Notes: a model not told the origin generated them from the letters alone. Shown: positions 1 to 8,566, numbered from the stretch's first letter. The stretch: 64,000 bases of DNA from DATIXJ01 sp963714795 (GCA_963714795.1 CAVQPS010000009.1:372001-436000), one strand, 5' to 3'. Translations and numbers: made by a program.

Positions 1-2
1 AA

Positions 3-203
3 CGGATGCAAAAGAAACTTATTGCGGGAGGATTTAAAGCAGAAATTTTTGAGAATCTTCTGGACGGAAAAAATCTTTTATACCTTGTGTGGATCGGCTC
101 GTATCCATCGGCAGAGGCGGCTCAAAAAGATCTTTTCGATATCAAAGAAAAATTCAACCTCTCCGGAGTTCTTCGCCCCAGAACTGCCTGGAAGAAATGG
201 TAG
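3..203 (+). CDS. SPOR-domain protein, C-terminal fragment
   Basis: Partial gene cut by the left window edge; the frame is open to the first bases, so the ATG at 6 is probably internal. The visible 66 residues resemble the end of a SPOR domain: GGFKAEIF, then a strand with VWIGSYPSAEAAQKDL, which matches the usual 'vrvGpf-s-eAe' pattern. SPOR domains bind denuded septal peptidoglycan. The peptide ends in RPRTAWKKW and a TAG stop. An amidase gene converges from the right, which would fit a cell-wall role, but the rest of the protein is unseen. Confidence 0.6.
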   Translation, partial: RMQKKLIAGGFKAEIFENLLDGKNLLYLVWIGSYPSAEAAQKDLFDIKEKFNLSGVLRPRTAWKKW

Positions 204-260
204 GAATTTTCTAGCACAATTTTTTACCGACAACGGCCGGGTACCGCACCTACCCGGCAA

Positions 261-1841
261 TTACTCCCCTGTGTTCAAGCCGAATTCTTTTCCCTCGTTC
301 AGCGATTTTTCATATTCCTGTTTATACCGTTTAATGCCGCCGAAGATTGCCTCGGCAATCCGCTGTTGCCCCTTTTCACTCGCAAGGATTTTCTCATCAT
401 GCTTGTTGGAAAGATAACCGGTCTCCACAAGCACGTTCGGCATCGATGCGCCGACCAGCACATAAAATCCCGCCTGCTTGACACCATTGTTTGAAACATC
501 GAGATGTTGTGTCATTTCACGTTGGAGCGTGTTGGCAAACTGCTCGCTGTATTTGACATACGCACTTTGCGCCATGGTCAGCAGGATGAAATTTTCTTCC
601 GTCAATTGCTGGTACCGCTTTTCATATCCTTCTTCCAGTTTTATCACGGCATTTTCGCGCTCCGCTATGCGAAGGGCATTTTCCGTTTTGCCAGGACGCA
701 GCAGATATATTTCGAATCCGTTCATCGGATTCGGTTTATGCGGCATTGCGTTACAATGGATACTGATAAACAACTTTCCGCCGCTTTCGTTTGCAATCTG
801 CCCGCGGCGGTAGAGTTCAATAAACGTATCGGTCTTCCTTGTATAGACGACTTTCACTTTCGAAAGACTTTTTTCGATCAGCTTTCCCAGCTTTAACGCG
901 ATGCCGAGCGTAACATCTTTCTCTTTCACCTGAGCGACACCGATTGTGCCCGGGTCGTTTCCGCCATGTCCGGCATCAATGACGACGACATCCAGTTTCC
1001 ATTTATCACGTTCCTTCTGCAGGGTTTGTTGATAATCGTGCGATTTCCGTTCGGTAATTTGCTCTACCGTCGGGGTATGAACCGCAAGAAGTATATCGTT
1101 GCTGTTATCCGCCGTCAACGGTTCCGTACCGCTGATTTCACCTTTGAGTTTGAATGTCAATTGTACCGCTGTCGGTGACTGAAACACCAGAATTTGTTTC
1201 ACAAAGTCGGTCGGTGTACTTCGTTTAATTGATTCTATGTCCGCGCGCACATTGGCAAGCGTCACATACAACCAGGTGTTGTCGCCGATCTGTTTGGACC
1301 AGCTTTCGTAATCCGGAATTTTTTTATTACACTGGAGCCGGATAAGGTAACCGTTCGATTTTTCTTCGAATGAAACACCGGTGATATCGAACGGCGAAGA
1401 TGTACGCCGGCGCCCGACCATAATACCTGTTCCTTCAAAGGTAATTTCCTGCTCAAGAGTTGTTTTCAGAATCGGAATGAATTGATCGAGCGGAACAAAA
1501 AATGCATCGGCGGTAAACAGAGAAAAGGCGGACATCTGTACGATGCTCGCATTCTCTTTGGCGTCGATAATAATGGCGAACGGATTGTTTGCCGTTATCC
1601 GCACGGTGTACGACGGTGTCTGTATATCGACCTTGAGCGCTTCGGAATTTTGCCTGGTATGAAATTTAAAGGCACGAACAATATCGTTGAGCGAGCCGTA
1701 CAGGATGCCGTTCTTTTCGATGACCCCGATTTGCGTATTGCGGACGGGTTCTTCCGGAAACCGAATCGGAATCGTATTCTGTGCTTCACACCGCGAGAGA
1801 ATGAAAAAGGAAACAAGAAGATAAAGTATCGTGCGCATCAT
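261..1841 (-). CDS. N-acetylmuramoyl-L-alanine amidase (AmiC type)
   Basis: Zinc amidase that cleaves the amide bond between muramic acid and the peptide stem in the periplasm. The 526-residue protein has an N-terminal signal peptide ending near CEAQ, a copper-amine-oxidase-like/AMIN-type middle region and a C-terminal Amidase_3 domain. Visible zinc and catalytic residues are in VIDAGHGGNDPG, the following glutamate region, SIHCNAMPH and NVLVETGYLSN (catalytic Glu). It starts 2 bp after the yajQ stop, so the two are co-transcribed. An alternative start is the second Met (1838). Family assignment is firm; involvement in daughter-cell separation is inferred. Confidence 0.92.
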   Translation of the reverse strand: MMRTILYLLVSFFILSRCEAQNTIPIRFPEEPVRNTQIGVIEKNGILYGSLNDIVRAFKFHTRQNSEALKVDIQTPSYTVRITANNPFAIIIDAKENASIVQMSAFSLFTADAFFVPLDQFIPILKTTLEQEITFEGTGIMVGRRRTSSPFDITGVSFEEKSNGYLIRLQCNKKIPDYESWSKQIGDNTWLYVTLANVRADIESIKRSTPTDFVKQILVFQSPTAVQLTFKLKGEISGTEPLTADNSNDILLAVHTPTVEQITERKSHDYQQTLQKERDKWKLDVVVIDAGHGGNDPGTIGVAQVKEKDVTLGIALKLGKLIEKSLSKVKVVYTRKTDTFIELYRRGQIANESGGKLFISIHCNAMPHKPNPMNGFEIYLLRPGKTENALRIAERENAVIKLEEGYEKRYQQLTEENFILLTMAQSAYVKYSEQFANTLQREMTQHLDVSNNGVKQAGFYVLVGASMPNVLVETGYLSNKHDEKILASEKGQQRIAEAIFGGIKRYKQEYEKSLNEGKEFGLNTGE

Positions 1842-1843
1842 GA

Positions 1844-2341
1844 TTACCGGTAATTCACAAACTGGATGGCAAATTTCAAATCCGCCTGGCGCAAAAGCTG
1901 AATTGCCGACTGCAGGTCGTCTTTGCTTTTACTGCTGACGCGGATCTGATCATCCATGATTTGCGCCTGCACTTTCAATTTTGAATTTTTGAGCATCGTG
2001 GTAATCAGCTTCGCGTTTTCTTTATCGATACCGTTCTGCAGTTTGATCGTTTGCCGGACGGTTCCGCCGGCGGCCTGTTCCACCGTGCCGTACGTCAGCG
2101 CTTTGAGCGGTACATTCCGCTTGATAAATTTATTCTGAACAATATCGACCACGGCTTTCATTTTGAAATCATCATCGGAAATAAGAACGATTTCAAATTC
2201 CTTTTGCTTCAGCTCAATCGAAGTTTTTGAACCCTTGAAGTCGTACCGCTGAATAATTTCCTTCCGCGCCTGATTGAGTGCATTGTCGACTTCCTGCATA
2301 TCGACTTTCGAAACGACGTCAAATGAACTGGTATCTGCCAT
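1844..2341 (-). CDS. YajQ family nucleotide-binding protein
   Basis: 165 residues, the usual length of the YajQ/UPF0234 family. It begins MADTSSFDVVSKVDMQEVDNA and carries the family signatures QRYDFKGSKTSIEL, GTVEQAAGGTVRQ and the ending FVNYR. Members bind nucleotides or RNA and some bind cyclic di-GMP; the exact role in this organism is unknown. A strong ribosome binding site (TGAGGAATT before ATG) fixes the start. It is followed directly by the amidase gene. Confidence 0.95.
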   Translation of the reverse strand: MADTSSFDVVSKVDMQEVDNALNQARKEIIQRYDFKGSKTSIELKQKEFEIVLISDDDFKMKAVVDIVQNKFIKRNVPLKALTYGTVEQAAGGTVRQTIKLQNGIDKENAKLITTMLKNSKLKVQAQIMDDQIRVSSKSKDDLQSAIQLLRQADLKFAIQFVNYR

Positions 2342-2364
2342 AATTCCTCATGATGAAACGTTCA

Positions 2365-2505
2365 TCAGAACGAAAAAAATGCTTTAATAAAAATAGAAAT
2401 CAGTTTCAACCGCGGAAAACCTGTCTGCACATCAAACCGGTTGTGCACTTCCTGCTGAGTTTTCCGGTCACGCGTGATAATGATGACCGATAACGGGTGT
2501 TTCAT
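2365..2505 (-). CDS. Small ORF, 46 residues, unknown
   Basis: Short reading frame in the 203 bp gap between the saccharopine dehydrogenase and yajQ genes. It begins MKHPLSVIIITRDRK and ends LISIFIKAFFSF. It has a Shine-Dalgarno-like GTGGAG about 7 bases before the ATG and lies on the same strand as its neighbours with 39 and 23 bp gaps, so it would fit in the operon. The C-terminal 14 residues are hydrophobic. No family is recognised and it could be a chance frame. Confidence 0.35.
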   Translation of the reverse strand: MKHPLSVIIITRDRKTQQEVHNRFDVQTGFPRLKLISIFIKAFFSF

Positions 2506-2544
2506 AAAATTCTCCACGTTGCCATTCTTCACACATGGCAGTAA

Positions 2545-3687
2545 TTATTGAATCGTTTCTCTGATAACGATGTTTCGTTTTTTTAATTCGCGAATCAACG
2601 GATCCAGCGGAACACATTGTTCCGGAGGATTTACGCCGCGAGCAGTAATTGTACCATCGACAGCCATTTGCGCTATGATGGAAGTCGGAAAGGCCGTCGT
2701 CCGCATCATCGAAGTAATTTTGGCACTCTCATCATAATAATCTATCATCTCATACGCAAGTGTTTTCTGTGTACCGTTCATCGTTCCTGTGATCGAGACG
2801 CGCATCAAGACGACATCCGGACCGTTGGACGGCAGTTTTCTCCGAAGCATTTCTTCGAACACTTCACGCGCCGTGCGGACAGAGTTTCCGACCATAATCG
2901 GTTCGTTACTTGCAAAACCGAGATCGAGCAGGGTTTTGAATTTATCACAATGTCCTTTGTACCGAATCGTTTTATAATCCATTTCTCGGACTTTGCCTTT
3001 GAACATTCTTGTCAATGTCGAAACGCCTCCGGATGTATTGAATGCCTCCAACTTGCCGAACGGTTCGGGAAATTCCAATTCTTCAAGCTCGATCATCGAC
3101 GGAACGGTTTTCACGTCACCGCCACGAATCACTTCCGCCGGCTCGAGATATTCGTTGATCAGCCCTTCGGCGGAAAAGACGAGCTGGTAATTGAGCGGCG
3201 GTTGCGGATGCTGCGGAAGCCCACCGACGCGAATATGCAATGCATCGACATTCGAAAATTTCTTTGCACCTCCTGCAGCGACAACGCAGGCAAGCCCCGG
3301 TGCAAGCCCGCAATTGGGGAGAATACAAACTCCGGCGCGCTTTGCGTCGGCATCGAGCGCCAATTGCCGGTCGACAACATCCATGTTTCCGCCGAGATCG
3401 CAAAAATGAATACGCGCTTCGATTGCCGCTTTGGTAAGAGCAAGATCGTGCGTATAGCTTGTCGCACCGACAGCAGCATCAACGGTCTTCATCAACATGA
3501 TTACATCGGATGAATTATTAATATCAAGTCGATGCGGCTCGATATTCGATCCAAGCGATTTCGCAACGCGGGTTGCGCGTTCGAGATCGATGTCGGCAAG
3601 AATAATTTTTTCAACACCGGATGAATGAGCAAGGTCATACGCAAGAGCGCTTCCCATCATTCCGGAACCGATCACAAGAATTTTCAT
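2545..3687 (-). CDS. Saccharopine dehydrogenase family protein
   Basis: 380-residue NAD(P)-dependent dehydrogenase of the saccharopine dehydrogenase/Lys9 family. The N-terminal Rossmann fold starts MKILVIGSGMMGSALAYDLA, with the acidic residue binding the adenosine ribose in ILADIDLERA. Motifs such as CDLGGNMDVV and PNCGLAPGLACVVA are typical. An in-frame TTG lies 9 bases upstream; the ATG is preferred because it begins the Rossmann strand. It follows the GO repair genes by 46 bp. The substrate cannot be told from sequence; lysine or a related amino acid metabolism is the family expectation. Confidence 0.88.
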   Translation of the reverse strand: MKILVIGSGMMGSALAYDLAHSSGVEKIILADIDLERATRVAKSLGSNIEPHRLDINNSSDVIMLMKTVDAAVGATSYTHDLALTKAAIEARIHFCDLGGNMDVVDRQLALDADAKRAGVCILPNCGLAPGLACVVAAGGAKKFSNVDALHIRVGGLPQHPQPPLNYQLVFSAEGLINEYLEPAEVIRGGDVKTVPSMIELEELEFPEPFGKLEAFNTSGGVSTLTRMFKGKVREMDYKTIRYKGHCDKFKTLLDLGFASNEPIMVGNSVRTAREVFEEMLRRKLPSNGPDVVLMRVSITGTMNGTQKTLAYEMIDYYDESAKITSMMRTTAFPTSIIAQMAVDGTITARGVNPPEQCVPLDPLIRELKKRNIVIRETIQ

Positions 3688-3733
3688 AGCTATCAATTCA
3701 AAAGTAAAAATTCAAATGGGAAAACAACAAACA

Positions 3734-4372
3734 TCATTTCAGGATTTCACCGGTTTCCATACTCCAAAAAAGGAGATCGAGTTCATCGATCGGAATTTTG
3801 ATATCCCGGGAAAATTTCAAAAATTTCTCTTCAATTGCCGAATATCGTTTTGCCGTCAATGTTTTCGGTAATCGGCTGATTGCCCCGACACGAACGAGGT
3901 TTTTCAGAATATGCCGGTCGAGAATGGCAAGATCCCGATGACCGATATTCCTCAGAAAATGCGATGCTTCTTTTCTGCCGAGGCCTTTAACGTTTTGAAT
4001 CAGCCATTCACGCAATTCTCTGTTCGAACTGCCGTTTGCAACATGCCGGGTGATGTCGGGAAACTGAAGTTTCATTGCCGTCAAATGTTTCGCTTTCGTC
4101 TTATGAAAGCGGATATAAAAATTCTTTTGATGAAGAAGCGGTTCCGGATCGATTTCCGTCTCGGAAAAATTCCGTTCTTTCAATAATACAACCGCTTTAC
4201 CCGCGTTGACAGCGCTGGATTGCGGCGTGAGCAAACAATAGACAAGTTCGTAAAAATATTCTTCTTTCGGAACTCTTGTAAATTCTTCGAGCCGTTTCCG
4301 GATCGCATCTTGTTTCGCCGAGTAAAGATCACGCAACTCCTCCGGCGAAATTTTTTCCTTTTTCGGTTTCAT
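3734..4372 (-). CDS. 8-oxoguanine DNA glycosylase/AP lyase, Ogg2 type
   Basis: Bifunctional N-glycosylase/DNA lyase that removes 8-oxoguanine. The 212 residues match the short Ogg2 family known from Methanocaldococcus and Thermotoga. The helix-hairpin-helix with catalytic lysine is NVKGLGRKEASHFLRNIGH, followed by the catalytic aspartate in AILDRHIL, and the C-terminal tail carries LLFWSMETGEILK. The start ATG overlaps the mutY stop in an ATGA junction, implying translational coupling. MutY and MutT lie directly upstream, so the operon holds all three activities of the GO system. Confidence 0.9.
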   Translation of the reverse strand: MKPKKEKISPEELRDLYSAKQDAIRKRLEEFTRVPKEEYFYELVYCLLTPQSSAVNAGKAVVLLKERNFSETEIDPEPLLHQKNFYIRFHKTKAKHLTAMKLQFPDITRHVANGSSNRELREWLIQNVKGLGRKEASHFLRNIGHRDLAILDRHILKNLVRVGAISRLPKTLTAKRYSAIEEKFLKFSRDIKIPIDELDLLFWSMETGEILK

Positions 4373-5307
4373 CCGGTCGCGAGCAACACAATTGTTTTCG
4401 ACCGAACACTTTTCACTTCGGCGATACCGTCAACGACAAGAGCATCCACAATCGAGCGGAGCCACGGCAGTTCTTTCTTGTTGAAATCAGGATTGATTGC
4501 CGTGCCGATTTCGTTCATCTCGATAGAACCGCGACCGTTCACATTCCGCAATACTTCGACAACTTTCCCGCGCCAGATGCGGCGGGGAATGCCTTTATAC
4601 AGCGGCTCACGTTTCATTTTCCTTTTGGTCGGCAAACCGGTACGTTCCAAAATTGTTCGTGAAGCACAGTGATCTGCAACCGGGCATTGTCCGCACAATG
4701 GATTTCGTGCCGTACAAATCGTTGCGCCGAGGTCCATCAGCGCTTGATTCCAGATATACGCATTGCGTGCAAGAATCTTTTCAGCAATTTCCCAACAATC
4801 ATCGATCTCCATTAAACCGTCGGGTCGTTTCATCCGAAAAAAGATTCTTGAGAAGACCCGGCGAATGTTGATATCGACAACCGGGACTTTTTTTCCGAAG
4901 GCAAAGCAGAGAAGCGCATGTGACGTGTACCGACCGATGCCCGGAAGTCGTTCAAGTTTGTCGATGTTGCGTGGAATTGTTCCGTCATAATCCTGTATGA
5001 TTTTGCCGGCAAGCTCCCGCAAGCGGATCGCTCTATTATTATATCCCATGCCGCTCCATGCACGAATGACATCCGCTTTCGGGGAATGCGCAAGAATTTT
5101 CAACGAAGGAAACAGTTTGAGAAACTGCGGTAATTTTTCTTTGACCCGGCTCACCTGTGTTTGCTGAAGCATAATTTCCGAAACGAGAATGTGATACGGA
5201 TCCCGCGTTCTCCGCCATTGCAATTCGCGCCGGTGCCGCTGATACCATCGGACAACCGATCGGTGCAGTGCTGTAATTTTTTTTTGATCAGTCTTAGCGA
5301 AATTCAT
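4369..5307 (-). CDS. mutY: A/G-specific adenine glycosylase MutY, short form
   Basis: Removes adenine misincorporated opposite 8-oxoguanine. Residues 10-220 form the HhH-GPD core: catalytic Glu in SEIMLQQTQVS, hairpin LPGIGRYTSHA, catalytic Asp in PVVDINIRRVFSR, and an iron-sulphur loop with spacing C-X6-C-X2-C-X5-C. The usual C-terminal NUDIX-like 8-oxoG recognition domain is not evident; instead about 85 residues beginning PRRIWRGKVVEVL look like a winged-helix module. At 312 residues it is shorter than E. coli MutY. It overlaps mutT by 14 bases and ogg2 by 4. Confidence 0.9.
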   Translation of the reverse strand: MNFAKTDQKKITALHRSVVRWYQRHRRELQWRRTRDPYHILVSEIMLQQTQVSRVKEKLPQFLKLFPSLKILAHSPKADVIRAWSGMGYNNRAIRLRELAGKIIQDYDGTIPRNIDKLERLPGIGRYTSHALLCFAFGKKVPVVDINIRRVFSRIFFRMKRPDGLMEIDDCWEIAEKILARNAYIWNQALMDLGATICTARNPLCGQCPVADHCASRTILERTGLPTKRKMKREPLYKGIPRRIWRGKVVEVLRNVNGRGSIEMNEIGTAINPDFNKKELPWLRSIVDALVVDGIAEVKSVRSKTIVLLATG

Positions 5308-5692
5308 TCATTAATTTCTTGACGACATCGCGATTGCCTTCGAGAATATCGTATTCATGAAGTTTGGCAACCGGAACCCATTCGAACGACTCGAACACAT
5401 GGTTGACAATCGGGCCGGAAAATTGCCGGACAATATAATAGAAGACCTCGAATGTTCCGCTGTCGGGATACACATATTGCTGCTGATGATACAACGAACC
5501 GGCGATTGCGGAAATGGACAATTCTTCCATCAATTCCCGCTGTAAACATGCATCTGTCGTTTCACCGATCTCAACCTTTCCGCCGGGAAATTCCCACTTC
5601 AATCCGTACCGTGCCGATTTTTTCCGGCGGCACAGCAGTACGCTTGTTGATACTTCTTTCTTGAGGATAATACCGACGGCAACCTGAATCAT
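5294..5692 (-). CDS. mutT: NUDIX hydrolase, MutT-like 8-oxo-dGTP diphosphatase
   Basis: 132 residues, the normal MutT size. The full Nudix box is present: GGKVEIGETTDACLQRELMEEL, matching G-X5-E-X7-REU-X-EE. The N-terminal strand MIQVAVGIILKK and the F/W-rich segment EFPGGK resemble E. coli MutT, which sanitises 8-oxo-dGTP. First gene of the minus-strand operon and overlapping mutY, which strongly supports the 8-oxoguanine role over other NUDIX substrates, although substrate specificity within NUDIX families is hard to read from sequence. Confidence 0.88.
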   Translation of the reverse strand: MIQVAVGIILKKEVSTSVLLCRRKKSARYGLKWEFPGGKVEIGETTDACLQRELMEELSISAIAGSLYHQQQYVYPDSGTFEVFYYIVRQFSGPIVNHVFESFEWVPVAKLHEYDILEGNRDVVKKLMNEFR

Positions 5693-5809
5693 GTCAGAAA
5701 GATACGGAAAGCATGAAGGAAAAACAAAGATGCATACATGAAAATTTCTTCTGGTGTTTTATTTCGCTATTCAGTATCTTGCATCGCACATTCACAAAGG
5801 AAAATATTC

Positions 5810-6670
5810 TTGGCTCACGTTCTCATTCCGCAAGCGGAAGAAATTCTCGATAAAGAATTCAAATGTCTCAATGCCGGTTTTGTGCGGCTCATCGATTATA
5901 TGGGCGGCGACGAATCGATCGTGCAGGCAGCACGCGTTTCGTACGGCAAAGGAACGAAGAGTGTTAACGAGGATCGCGGACTGATCCGCTATCTCATGCG
6001 GCACCTGCACACGACGCCGTTCGAGATGGTGGAGCTGAAATTCCATGTGAAGCTTCCGATTTTTGTCGCGCGGCAATGGATCCGTCACCGCACGGCAAAT
6101 GTCAACGAGTATTCCGGCAGATACTCTGTCATGAAAGATGAGTTTTATATCCCCGAGCATAGTGCAATTCATTTCCAGAGTTTGCGGAATAAACAGGGAC
6201 GCAGCGAAGATGAGGTGCCTGAAGAACTTCGTGGCAAAGTGCTGGAAATTCTCACCTCGTCACAACAAAAGTTGTACAGTGAATACGAAGGAATGCTGGA
6301 ATCCGATATCGCCCGGGAACTTGCGCGCATCAACCTGCCGTTATCGCTCTACACCGAATGGTACTGGAAGATCGATCTTCATAACCTGTTTCATTTTTTA
6401 CGATTGCGTATCGACCCGCACGCGCAATATGAGATCCGCGTCTACGGCGAAGCGATGGCGGAAATGACGAAGAAGGTCGCACCGATGGCATGGGAAGCAT
6501 TTGAAGATTATATATTAACATGTGAAAAGTTTTCGCGTCTCGAACTCAATGTTCTTGCCGAACATCTCGATACATCCGGCATCACGAAAGAATATTTGGA
6601 ATCGAAAGGGTTGGGAAAACGTGAGGCAGAGGAATTTTTAGAGAAATTGAAATGTTTGGCAAAAAAATAG
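5810..6670 (+). CDS. thyX: FAD-dependent thymidylate synthase ThyX
   Basis: Makes dTMP from dUMP with methylenetetrahydrofolate and FAD. The ThyX signature RHRTANVNEYSGRYS is present, along with the conserved blocks QAARVSYGKGTK and HTTPFEMVELKFHVKLP. The reading frame is open from an ATG at 5738, but family members begin near PQAEEIL, and a TTG at 5810 has AAAGGA about 9 bases upstream. I therefore choose TTG 5810 (286 residues); the ATG would add 24 residues with no family match. It is divergent from the GO operon with about 117 bp between them. Confidence 0.93.
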   Translation: MAHVLIPQAEEILDKEFKCLNAGFVRLIDYMGGDESIVQAARVSYGKGTKSVNEDRGLIRYLMRHLHTTPFEMVELKFHVKLPIFVARQWIRHRTANVNEYSGRYSVMKDEFYIPEHSAIHFQSLRNKQGRSEDEVPEELRGKVLEILTSSQQKLYSEYEGMLESDIARELARINLPLSLYTEWYWKIDLHNLFHFLRLRIDPHAQYEIRVYGEAMAEMTKKVAPMAWEAFEDYILTCEKFSRLELNVLAEHLDTSGITKEYLESKGLGKREAEEFLEKLKCLAKK

Positions 6671-6687
6671 AATTTTTTTTCTTCTTC

Positions 6688-7170
6688 TCACTCCGCATCT
6701 CTTTTTAAAAGAGGAAGATTCGTTCCCAGGGCAATGGCGCGGGCCAGCCGTTCTCCTTCATCACTGAACGACCAATAAAAAAGCGATGAAACCAGATGTT
6801 CTTTCTGAATCGCTTTGATCGCGGCAACTGCAAGTTTTTGTGCAATCCCCTTTTTACGATATTCCGGCAGGACCAGCGCTGAACAAAGATAGATCGTCTC
6901 ATATTGCGATCCCGGAACGGTTCGTGCAAGAATATCTTTTTCGTTGATCTTCCGTTCGATGAATTGCATCATCAATTCTTTTGAGGTTGGAATCAGAAGT
7001 ATCCAGGCGATAGGGCCGTTCCCGTCACGCTCTTCCGACATCGTGCTGGGATGAATGGTGCGGAGCCGTTCGATAACGTTTTCATCGACGGCAATTTGAT
7101 CCGGATCGCTCTTCGCTTCAAAAAATTCTTCTGCAAGACGAATCATCCGTTCGAGATTTCTGCTGATCAT
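6688..7170 (-). CDS. GNAT-like acetyltransferase
   Basis: 160 residues starting MISRNLERM. A GNAT acetyl-CoA-binding motif is visible as CSALVLPEYRKKGIAQKL (V/I-x-x-x-x-R-x-x-G-x/A), followed by a helix AVAAIKAIQ. Substrate unknown. The frame continues upstream into arfB, but the ATG at 7170 has GGTGAG just before it and lies 4 bp after the arfB stop, so this start is preferred. Translation is likely coupled to arfB. It converges on thyX with only 17 bp between stops. Confidence 0.7.
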   Translation of the reverse strand: MISRNLERMIRLAEEFFEAKSDPDQIAVDENVIERLRTIHPSTMSEERDGNGPIAWILLIPTSKELMMQFIERKINEKDILARTVPGSQYETIYLCSALVLPEYRKKGIAQKLAVAAIKAIQKEHLVSSLFYWSFSDEGERLARAIALGTNLPLLKRDAE

Positions 7171-7174
7171 TGTC

Positions 7175-7600
7175 TCACCATTCGCGACCGGACCGGAATT
7201 TCTTGATCGCGCCGCGTCGTTTCTTTTGATCCAATCGTTTCTCTTTTGCCACGTGCGAAGCTTTTGTCGCAATCCTTTTTTTTCTCGGCGTCAACGCCTT
7301 CTTGATAACTGTAAAAAACTTACGAACAGCTTCTTCCCTGTTTTTCCATTGGCTTCGGGACTCTTGAGAGACGATCCGCAAAACTCCGGAAGTATCGAGA
7401 CGGGAACCGAGCGTTTCAAGAAGTCGACGTCGCTGAGAATCGGACAGACTCGGCGAGCCGGCAACATCGAATGAGAGTTCGACTTTCGTTTCGACTTTAT
7501 TCACATTTTGTCCCCCTTTTCCGCCGCTTCTCGCAAATTGAAACTTCAATTCGGAAAGCGGAATCCGGCAGTTCGGGGTGATTTCCATCATTGTTTCCAT
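7175..7600 (-). CDS. arfB: Peptidyl-tRNA hydrolase ArfB-like (class I release factor GGQ domain)
   Basis: 141 residues, the ArfB/YaeJ length. The catalytic GGQ motif appears in FARSGGKGGQNVNKVETKVEL, and the long basic C-terminal tail (KKRIATKASHVAKEKRLDQKKRR) is the part that inserts in the empty mRNA channel of stalled ribosomes in this family. It therefore probably rescues non-stop ribosomes by hydrolysing peptidyl-tRNA. Start could be any of three close Met codons (7600, 7591, 7588). It is divergent from the cNMP/DUF1003 gene. Confidence 0.9.
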   Translation of the reverse strand: METMMEITPNCRIPLSELKFQFARSGGKGGQNVNKVETKVELSFDVAGSPSLSDSQRRRLLETLGSRLDTSGVLRIVSQESRSQWKNREEAVRKFFTVIKKALTPRKKRIATKASHVAKEKRLDQKKRRGAIKKFRSGREW

Positions 7601-7702
7601 GTATAAACGTACAAAAAAAATTTATCAGTTTCTTCCGTCCGAAAATTTCCGTATGTTTTGTTATCGCAATCCATTTCTTTCCAGCTATTCAAAGGTATTC
7701 GT

Positions 7703-8566
7703 ATGATCGACCGTGAACAATTACGCCGCATTCCCATTTTTTCTTCATTGAATAATGATGAACTCACACAGCTTTCCGCGTTGTGGAAACAACATACAAA
7801 AGATGCCGGCCAGATTGTCTTCAAAAAAGGCGACCCGCCGGAGGCAATGTACGTCATCCGCTCGGGAAAAGTTTCCATCAACACGTGGACGGATGACAAC
7901 CAGGAACTGTTCCTGACAATGCTCTGCGACGGGGATTTCTTCGGTGAGCTTTCGTTATTTGATGGTTCACCCCGGACTGCAACAGCAAAAGTTTTCGAGC
8001 GTGCCGAACTTTTGGAAATGCGGCGCGAAGTGTTCATCGAATTTTTACATACAAACCCCGGCGTGTGTCTTTCGATGATGAGCGTGATTGCACAGCGCCT
8101 CCGCTCAACGAACATACTCATCGAACAACAAACGACGCGCAACGTCAATGATGAAATCGAACAGCAAATGACTCCCGGCGATCGGCTTGCCGATTTCATG
8201 TCCGGCTTCGGGGGCAGTTGGATGTTTTGGGGATCGGTAGCAGCGGTTATTGCGGCATGGATGGCGATCAATACGTTCTTCGCATCAACGGTTCGGTTTG
8301 ACCCGTTTCCGTTTACCTTTCTCAGCTTCCTTTTGTCAACAATGGTAGCATTGCAGGCCCCGATCATCATGATGAGTCAGAAACGGCAGGCGGCCAAAGA
8401 CCGGCTTCGCTCGGAAATGGATTATCAGGTTGGACTAAAAGCTGAGATGCAAATTCAAACACTTCATAAGAAGCTGGATGAGTTGCTCATGCACGAATTG
8501 AGAGAACTGCGGGATACACAGCGCGAGCACTCCGCATTACTTAATAGTTTGCAGTCACGAAACTAA
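7703..8566 (+). CDS. Cyclic-nucleotide-binding domain protein with DUF1003 membrane region
   Basis: 287 residues. Residues 1-130 form a cNMP-binding domain (IFKKGDPPEAMYVIRSGKV, then FGELSLFDGSPRTATA, the phosphate-binding cassette). Residues 155-250 are a DUF1003 region with two transmembrane segments (around MFWGSVAAVIAAWMAINTF and LLSTMVALQAPIIMM) and the conserved SQKRQAAKDR after the second. A coiled-coil tail follows. No DNA-binding domain is seen, so a nucleotide-sensing membrane protein is more likely than a Crp regulator. ATG at 7703 follows AAAGG; an upstream in-frame start at 7658 would add 15 residues without support. Confidence 0.88.
   Translation: MIDREQLRRIPIFSSLNNDELTQLSALWKQHTKDAGQIVFKKGDPPEAMYVIRSGKVSINTWTDDNQELFLTMLCDGDFFGELSLFDGSPRTATAKVFERAELLEMRREVFIEFLHTNPGVCLSMMSVIAQRLRSTNILIEQQTTRNVNDEIEQQMTPGDRLADFMSGFGGSWMFWGSVAAVIAAWMAINTFFASTVRFDPFPFTFLSFLLSTMVALQAPIIMMSQKRQAAKDRLRSEMDYQVGLKAEMQIQTLHKKLDELLMHELRELRDTQREHSALLNSLQSRN

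Noticed and set aside
2617..3513. 298-codon plus-strand frame
   Set aside because: Antisense to the saccharopine dehydrogenase, whose motifs are convincing; the frame has no family features.
5738..5809. ATG 5738 as the ThyX start
   Set aside because: The extra 24 residues lack family similarity and the TTG at 5810 has a good ribosome site and matches family N-termini.
7588..8370. 260-codon minus-strand frame
   Set aside because: Antisense to the cNMP/DUF1003 gene and ending in arfB's upstream region; composition is shadow-like.
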